A stretch of DNA of 64,000 nucleotides from Niabella soli DSM 19437 (lineage in GTDB: Bacteria; Bacteroidota; Bacteroidia; Chitinophagales; Chitinophagaceae). This document shows, one piece after another, positions 59,260 through 64,000 of the stretch. Position 1 is the first letter of the stretch; each line of letters begins with the position of its first letter. Below the pieces are notes generated by a model. That model was given only the letters and a program-made list of their open reading frames with translations, made no database searches and was not told where the DNA came from. Both the position numbers and the translations under genes were made by a program. Where the stretch lies: NCBI RefSeq assembly GCF_000243115.2, contig NZ_CP007035.1, forward strand, positions 3,844,001 to 3,908,000, written 5' to 3'.

Positions 59260-61401
59260 CTATTTTTTTCCTGTAATTCCTTGTTGCCTCTTTTTATCAA
59301 AATAAGCGAAATGATTGATCAGCAACCGCAGTTCATGAAATTCAAAAGCCGGCAATGCTGCTTTGGCGTCGGTAAGGGAAGCCCATTGGCCCGCGGCAAA
59401 ATGGCTGCTAAAAGTATCGATCTGCTCCCGCGAAAAGAGCTTTTCCATATCCATGATACCAGTGGTGGCTATTTTGGCAAAATGGCCATAGATGGTGCTT
59501 TCAGCCAGGTTGCGCAGCGCAGCAATTTCCGTTACTGTTTTACCTTCTTCCAGTAACTCGTAACTTATCAGATGGGAGGGTTTCTTTACCACCGCCGTCT
59601 CAATTACAGTGTCCTCTCTGCCCGTAAGCAGCGTCTGATCTAAAAAACGGATGGTTTTAAGATTGCCCAGGTATTCCTGCAATTCATCAAATAAAGCTTT
59701 GGCAGCCGCATTATAGGTTTTTAACCCTTTTACGCTTTTTGTAATGGAATAATGATCTTTTAAAGGAATGAATAGTTGCTGATGCACCTGTTCAAAAAAA
59801 TAATTAACGGCGCCGCGGCTTTTTTCAGTGATCCGTTCCCATTTATCCGGCGCATTGCTTTTTGACTGCTTTGCAACAAATACTTCGAATTTTGTAAAAA
59901 CAGTTTCGAGCTGATTGCCCGCGCGCTGAATTTGTTCGCTTGCGGTAACAAAATCTTCCTGGTCAGCGGTATAACTTTCCATACCCGCATTGATCCATTG
60001 CTCTATTGCGGTATGCAGGGAGGCAATACCAAGCGCCCGTAATAGTTTGCTTACGGCAAAATCATTTTTTTCAGCTTCGTAAATGGCTTCAATTTTTTCG
60101 GAAGCATTTGTTGTGGTATGAAAATCTGCAATACGGGTGTCTTTAAAAATGGCCGTGGTTTTGATGGCGGATTTTAGCACAATGCCCTCCAATGTCCGGC
60201 ACCGGCTTAAGGCCACATATACCTGCCCATTGGTAAAGGATTGGCCGGCGTCGATAATGACCCGGTCAAAAGTAAGCCCCTGGCTTTTGTGAATGGTAAC
60301 CGCCCAGGCGAGCCGCAGGGGAAACTGTTCGTAGCGGCCAACAACATCTTCCTTTATTTCTTTTTTATCATCCAGGTAGTATTTCTTGTTTTCCCAGACT
60401 TCCCGCGCTACGGTTATTTCTGTGGCACCATCATCGGGTAATACAGTGATCTTATCTTCTTCCACCTTCAATACTTTGGCGAGGCGGCCGTTAAAATATT
60501 TTTTTTCTTCCGAAGCATCGTTTCTTATAAACATTACCTGCGCGCCGTGTTTCAGCAATAGTTCCGGGTCGTTGGGATACAGATGTTCCTTAAACTCACC
60601 GGTAATAATGGCCTTACAATGCCGCCCTTTTTCAGGCAATGCTTTTAATCGCTTTGCGTTAATAGTATCAGCCATATAATTATGTGATACCAGGTATATA
60701 TAAGCCTCTTTGGGCTCAAATTCCGGAAGGCAGCGGTTGTTCAGGAGCTTAAAGTCGATCTGCTCCGTTTCGCCGTCGCGGATAGCGTTCAACAGGCTAA
60801 TAAACTGCGGATCACTTTGCCGGTAAATCGTTTGCAGCTCCACGGTAATAAAAGGAGCCGATTGCAGCGCTTTTGAATCGAAAAAATAGGGAGAAGCATA
60901 ATAACGGTTCAGCAACCCTTCTGAACTTTGTTTTACTACCGGCGGTAGTTGATACAGGTCACCGATCAGCAGTAATTGAACACCCCCGAAAGGCAGCGAG
61001 GAGCGCCGGGCTGCTTTTAAAGCCAGGTCGATCATATCCAGCACATCGGCCCGCAGCATGGACACCTCGTCAATGATCAGGATCTCCAGGGCCCGTAATA
61101 ATTTCAGCTTTTCTTTCCGGTATTTAAAATGCGGAATTAATTGTGGAATATTTATTGCTTCATTACGATCGATGGGTTCAATAGTGGGAACAAATGTGGT
61201 CAGGGGTAAACCGAACAGGGAGTGCAGGGTAACACCACCCGCATTAATGGCTGCAATGCCCGTGGGCGCTGCAACGATATATTTTTTCGTTGTTTTTTTT
61301 GTAAATTCATTGAGAAAAGTAGTTTTTCCTGTACCGGCCTTCCCGGTCAGATAAACACTTCGCTGCGTGAACTCTATGATATTGTAAATTTTACCCGTCA
61401 A
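59260..61401 (-). CDS. Pif1/RecD2-like helicase with C-terminal HTH domain, TTG start
   Basis: About 713 residues. Helicase motifs: SVYLTGKAGTGKTTFLNEF (Walker A), VAAPTGIAAINAGG, EILIIDEVSMLRADVLDMID (Walker B), LLLIGDLYQLPPVV, VTIHKSQGLTFDRVIID and VALSRCRTLEGIV. The tail has an HTH_40-type helical domain with LISYELLEEGKTVTEIA and an NLAESTIYGHFAKIA recognition helix, followed by a helicase accessory end. I start it at TTG 61401 (then TGKIYNI): no ATG exists between the stop of the opposite gene's overlap and the Walker A, and a -7 element lies 31 bases upstream. It probably unwinds DNA in repair or at G-quadruplexes. Confidence 0.85.
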   Translation of the reverse strand: MTGKIYNIIEFTQRSVYLTGKAGTGKTTFLNEFTKKTTKKYIVAAPTGIAAINAGGVTLHSLFGLPLTTFVPTIEPIDRNEAINIPQLIPHFKYRKEKLKLLRALEILIIDEVSMLRADVLDMIDLALKAARRSSLPFGGVQLLLIGDLYQLPPVVKQSSEGLLNRYYASPYFFDSKALQSAPFITVELQTIYRQSDPQFISLLNAIRDGETEQIDFKLLNNRCLPEFEPKEAYIYLVSHNYMADTINAKRLKALPEKGRHCKAIITGEFKEHLYPNDPELLLKHGAQVMFIRNDASEEKKYFNGRLAKVLKVEEDKITVLPDDGATEITVAREVWENKKYYLDDKKEIKEDVVGRYEQFPLRLAWAVTIHKSQGLTFDRVIIDAGQSFTNGQVYVALSRCRTLEGIVLKSAIKTTAIFKDTRIADFHTTTNASEKIEAIYEAEKNDFAVSKLLRALGIASLHTAIEQWINAGMESYTADQEDFVTASEQIQRAGNQLETVFTKFEVFVAKQSKSNAPDKWERITEKSRGAVNYFFEQVHQQLFIPLKDHYSITKSVKGLKTYNAAAKALFDELQEYLGNLKTIRFLDQTLLTGREDTVIETAVVKKPSHLISYELLEEGKTVTEIAALRNLAESTIYGHFAKIATTGIMDMEKLFSREQIDTFSSHFAAGQWASLTDAKAALPAFEFHELRLLINHFAYFDKKRQQGITGKK

Positions 61402-61432
61402 ACTGGTTTGTTTTCCGAAAGGATTAGCAAGA

Positions 61433-61440
61433 CAAATATA
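61433..61440 (-). promoter_or_regulatory. -7 element of the helicase gene
   Basis: Reads TATATTTG on the minus strand, matching TAnnTTTG, and lies 31 bases before the TTG at 61401, so the longer upstream frame would not be transcribed. Confidence 0.5.
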
Positions 61441-61459
61441 GTTATTTTTAGGATTATAA

Positions 61460-62548
61460 ATGAGGGTTATGAATGTTAAGAAAATCGATGACAATATACT
61501 CCGGCAACTGATACTGATTTTACTGATCGGTTTGATCGGCTTTCTGATCTTTTTTAACCTGCGGTATTTTACTCCGGGCATTTTAGGCGCGATCACGCTT
61601 TATATTCTTTTTCGCAAAACCTATTTCCGTCTTACCGAAGAAAGAAAATGGAGAAGGCCGCTGGCCAGTATTTTCCTTATGCTTCTGACGCTTATAATCG
61701 TGGCATTACCCTTGTGGCTGATCATTGAAGTGATGATTCCGCAAATCAGCGGATTGCTGGCGAATAAACAAGTAATCATCGAAAAATATAATGCTATAAA
61801 AGACTTCCTGGCTACCAAACCCATCCTGAACCGCATCAATCTTTCGGACGATGCAGTATTAGGTGCGCTTAGCAAAGTGACGGCCTATTTTCCGGGATTG
61901 CTCAATTCTGTTGCCGAAATCGTTGTGAATATTTTTACGGCCTTATTTATCCTGTATTTTATGCAGGTAAATGCGCGCGGCATGGAGCGACGGGTACGTT
62001 TATTTGTCCCTTTCAGTGATGAAAATACCCAAACCCTTTGGGAGGAAACAAAGATGATGGTACGCTCTAATGCCCTGGGGATACCCGTTCTGGCGCTGTG
62101 CCAGGGATTGGTTGCCGTGATCGGCTACTGGGTCTTTGGGGTAAATGATTTCGTGATGTGGGGACTGATAACCGGTGCAGCTTCTATGATGCCGGCCGTG
62201 GGAACGATGATCGTTTGGGTGCCCATCTGCATTGTACAATTTGCGACCGGTCACACAGCCAACGGGATTTGGCTTACCTTATATTGCCTGGTCGTTGTAG
62301 GGGGAATCGATAATGTATTGCGCTTTACAATTCTTAAAAAAATAGGAAATATTCATCCGCTGATAACCGTTTTTGGGGTGATCCTTGGCCTGAAATTATT
62401 TGGTATAATGGGGCTGATCTTTGGGCCGCTGTTCATCAGTTATTTTATACTGCTGATACAGGTGTACCGTATTGAGTTTGGGAAAAAAAGCGAAGTAGCA
62501 ATGGTGAAAGAAGAAGTAGCTAAACCCAAAGAGGAGACAAACGGATAG
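61460..62548 (+). CDS. AI-2E family transporter (PerM-like)
   Basis: A 362-residue membrane protein with about eight helices: QLILILLIGLIGFLIFF, LASIFLMLLTLIIVALPLWL, IFTALFILYFMQVNARGMER, ALCQGLVAVIGYWVFGVNDF, LITGAASMMPAVGTMIVWVP, and the closing FGVILGLKLFGIMGLIFGPLF. These match the AI-2E/PerM family, which exports various small molecules or ions (the AI-2 link is for one member only). Start at 61460 or at a Met three codons later. Divergent from the helicase. Confidence 0.88.
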   Translation: MRVMNVKKIDDNILRQLILILLIGLIGFLIFFNLRYFTPGILGAITLYILFRKTYFRLTEERKWRRPLASIFLMLLTLIIVALPLWLIIEVMIPQISGLLANKQVIIEKYNAIKDFLATKPILNRINLSDDAVLGALSKVTAYFPGLLNSVAEIVVNIFTALFILYFMQVNARGMERRVRLFVPFSDENTQTLWEETKMMVRSNALGIPVLALCQGLVAVIGYWVFGVNDFVMWGLITGAASMMPAVGTMIVWVPICIVQFATGHTANGIWLTLYCLVVVGGIDNVLRFTILKKIGNIHPLITVFGVILGLKLFGIMGLIFGPLFISYFILLIQVYRIEFGKKSEVAMVKEEVAKPKEETNG

Positions 62549-62639
62549 AAATTTCCGCAGGGTAGCGCAGATTGGTTTATTCTGCCAAAAATCTGCGGGC
62601 CATCCAGGAAATACAATCCTGGCGCAACATCCATCGCGC

Positions 62640-63833
62640 TCAAGCCAATTTGTACAAGAGGTTTCTTACCATCCGGGCATTGGTGCCCATCGCCAGGAGA
62701 ACTAATAACACGGCTAAGGCCAACACGACCCAATTTAAAGGGGTTGACAGTTCCGGGCGGTTATAAAGCACAAATTCGTGAAACGCCCATTGAACTAACT
62801 GCGTAAGCAGAAGGGCCATTGTTACAATAATGATATAAACGGGAATAAACTGCCGGGATACATTTTTGCCCAGCCACCTGGGTGAATAGCCCAATGTTAA
62901 CAGTAGCTGCAGGCTTTCCCGGCTGCGCGCGATCACCAGTTGCAGATAAAAAGAAAACAACAGTAACGCCAACACTACCACCAGCAGACCAAAAACACCC
63001 AGTGCGCTAAAGATGCCCTGTAATACTATTTTGTTTCTCCCCAATAAGGTTTTGTCTTTGTTGACAACATAATGCTTTGCATCAAGATACCGGACCAGTT
63101 GCGGGTCATTGACGTCTTTTAATTTTAAGAACAAACGGCTTGCCTGTTCCCTGTTCCCGGTGCTGAAGGTTTTATTGGCCCATTGCAGGAAGTTTTTCGG
63201 CACCAGCACGGAGTTTACCCGGTCGCTGAACGCAACGATCCTGCCGGTAAAGTTCACCGCATTATCCCTGCCGTAACAGGTAATAACAACGGGCATCCCC
63301 ATGGCCGATTCTTTCGAAAGCTGCGGCAACCCCTGGCCGGGGGCGAAAATATTATAGATCTCAAAAAAGTCGGACGACAAAATGATCGGGATATTGCGTT
63401 CCCCTTCCTGCCATTTAAAACTGGGCGGCAGCGTATCAATAAAATCGTTATCCAGAGCTTCCAGGAAGAGGTCAGTGCTGAAGGGCACTACATTGCCCGC
63501 GCTTAATTGTATGCGGAAATCGTTGGCCAGCAAAGGCGATACGCCCGCGATGAAGGGCTGCTTTTTTACCTCCTCAATATCCGACAACTGAAAAAGATTC
63601 TTTTCCGGCTGCCCCATGGTTTCGTTGGTAATGTTTTTCGTAATGGATACAAAATCAAATCCATCCTTGCGGATGCTTCCTTTTTTTAGTAATTGTTGTA
63701 TGTTGATGAACATTTGTACCGAGCAAAGCAACAGCAATACGCCGATGCCTAACCCGATATACGAAAACCAACGGGAGGTCGTATTGGTGCCCGTCTGTAA
63801 CAAAGGTCTTATGGGCTTAAAAGATACGGCCAC
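62640..63833 (-). CDS. FtsX-like ABC transporter permease
   Basis: A 397-residue permease: N-terminal helix WFSYIGLGIGVLLLLCSVQM, a periplasmic MacB-PCD-like domain (about 45-270, with FSDRVNSVLVPKNFLQWA), then three helices (VFGLLVVVLALLLFSFYLQL and FIPVYIIIVTMALLLTQLV are clear). The operon partner upstream is an ABC ATPase that ends 9 bases before this gene (63843-64000). Likely an exporter or mechanotransmission pump; substrate unknown. Confidence 0.85.
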   Translation of the reverse strand: MAVSFKPIRPLLQTGTNTTSRWFSYIGLGIGVLLLLCSVQMFINIQQLLKKGSIRKDGFDFVSITKNITNETMGQPEKNLFQLSDIEEVKKQPFIAGVSPLLANDFRIQLSAGNVVPFSTDLFLEALDNDFIDTLPPSFKWQEGERNIPIILSSDFFEIYNIFAPGQGLPQLSKESAMGMPVVITCYGRDNAVNFTGRIVAFSDRVNSVLVPKNFLQWANKTFSTGNREQASRLFLKLKDVNDPQLVRYLDAKHYVVNKDKTLLGRNKIVLQGIFSALGVFGLLVVVLALLLFSFYLQLVIARSRESLQLLLTLGYSPRWLGKNVSRQFIPVYIIIVTMALLLTQLVQWAFHEFVLYNRPELSTPLNWVVLALAVLLVLLAMGTNARMVRNLLYKLA

Positions 63834-63842
63834 AATAAAGAT

Positions 63843-64000
63843 TTATAAATGATACAAATGAGTTGCAGGAAAAAAAGCGGCTTGTTCCAATTCCGCATAA
63901 ATAATGCCGGCGTTCCGCAACGATACTTCCTCTAAAATAAGCCCGATCGCTTTTTTGGCGTTGGCACTGTCTAAATGGCTCACCGGCTCATCCATTAGCA
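63843..64000 (-). CDS. ABC transporter ATP-binding protein, C-terminal end (partial)
   Basis: On the minus strand the window ends inside an ABC ATPase. It reads LLMDEPVSHLDS (Walker B and D-loop), then AKKAIGLILEEVSLRNAGI, IYAELEQAAFFPA and a TAA stop at 63845-63843. The residues after the D-loop lack the usual switch His in TH, where IYAE stands. The rest lies outside. It is the ATPase of the permease at 62640. Confidence 0.85.
   Translation of the reverse strand, partial: LMDEPVSHLDSANAKKAIGLILEEVSLRNAGIIYAELEQAAFFPATHLYHL

Noticed and set aside
1-64000. CRISPR arrays, rRNA and tRNA genes
   Set aside because: No regularly spaced repeats and no tRNA- or rRNA-like segments were recognised by eye; a covariance-model scan was not possible.

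Overview
The window looks like a chromosomal segment from a Bacteroidota bacterium of the family Chitinophagaceae, and Niabella is my best guess. Evidence: promoter-like TAnnTTTG elements sit just upstream of many start codons instead of Shine-Dalgarno sites; many exported lipoproteins carry Bacteroidota-type signal peptides; bacillithiol synthesis (bshA) and an N-acyl-ornithine type arginine pathway are present; and there is a PvuII-like restriction protein fused to its controller, an arrangement I recall being reported from Niabella soli. No rRNA, tRNA or CRISPR array was recognised.

Layout. (1) 1-12.6 kb is an accessory island, visibly A+T-rich in places. It holds the tail of an XRE regulator, a DUF4365 protein, a three-gene operon (P-loop kinase-like protein, PIN-GNAT-ASCH fusion, ASCH protein), a MazG-like hydrolase with a DUF2075 nuclease/helicase, an intact dinD, a PvuII-type restriction-modification system (fused C-R endonuclease and divergent N4-cytosine methyltransferase), and a broken second dinD. 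Long direct repeats of about 200-350 bp precede both dinD genes and follow the second, so the restriction system lies between repeat copies. (2) 12.6-29 kb is a mixed region of exported Kelch and RCC1 lipoproteins, a MarR operon, a secreted DRGH nuclease with a NuiA-type inhibitor, a TPR histidine kinase, an ORF6N gene, and metabolic enzymes. (3) 29-64 kb is mostly core: bshA; the arginine cluster argD-argF'-(DUF1016 nuclease)-argB-argE-argH; tsaB, ridA, korA, nth, gltX, rbfA, frr, mscL, scpA; lipid-A/ABC and LolC/E-type membrane proteins; a Pif1-like helicase; and an ABC transporter cut by the window end.

The most unusual signal is a set of perfect or near-perfect hairpin palindromes inside coding sequences. 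Both dinD paralogs carry one, centred on exactly the same aligned nucleotide position but with different sequence. The ORF6N gene carries one and the DUF1016 gene carries two or three. Palindromes nearly identical to the dinD2 one also occur between genes at 8.46 and 22.76 kb. This looks like selection for a DNA or RNA structure embedded in a class of accessory genes, or a palindromic micro-element that spreads among them. A second unexplained class is low-complexity, self-complementary microrepeats at gene boundaries in the core part, one of which appears inside the argF' reading frame.
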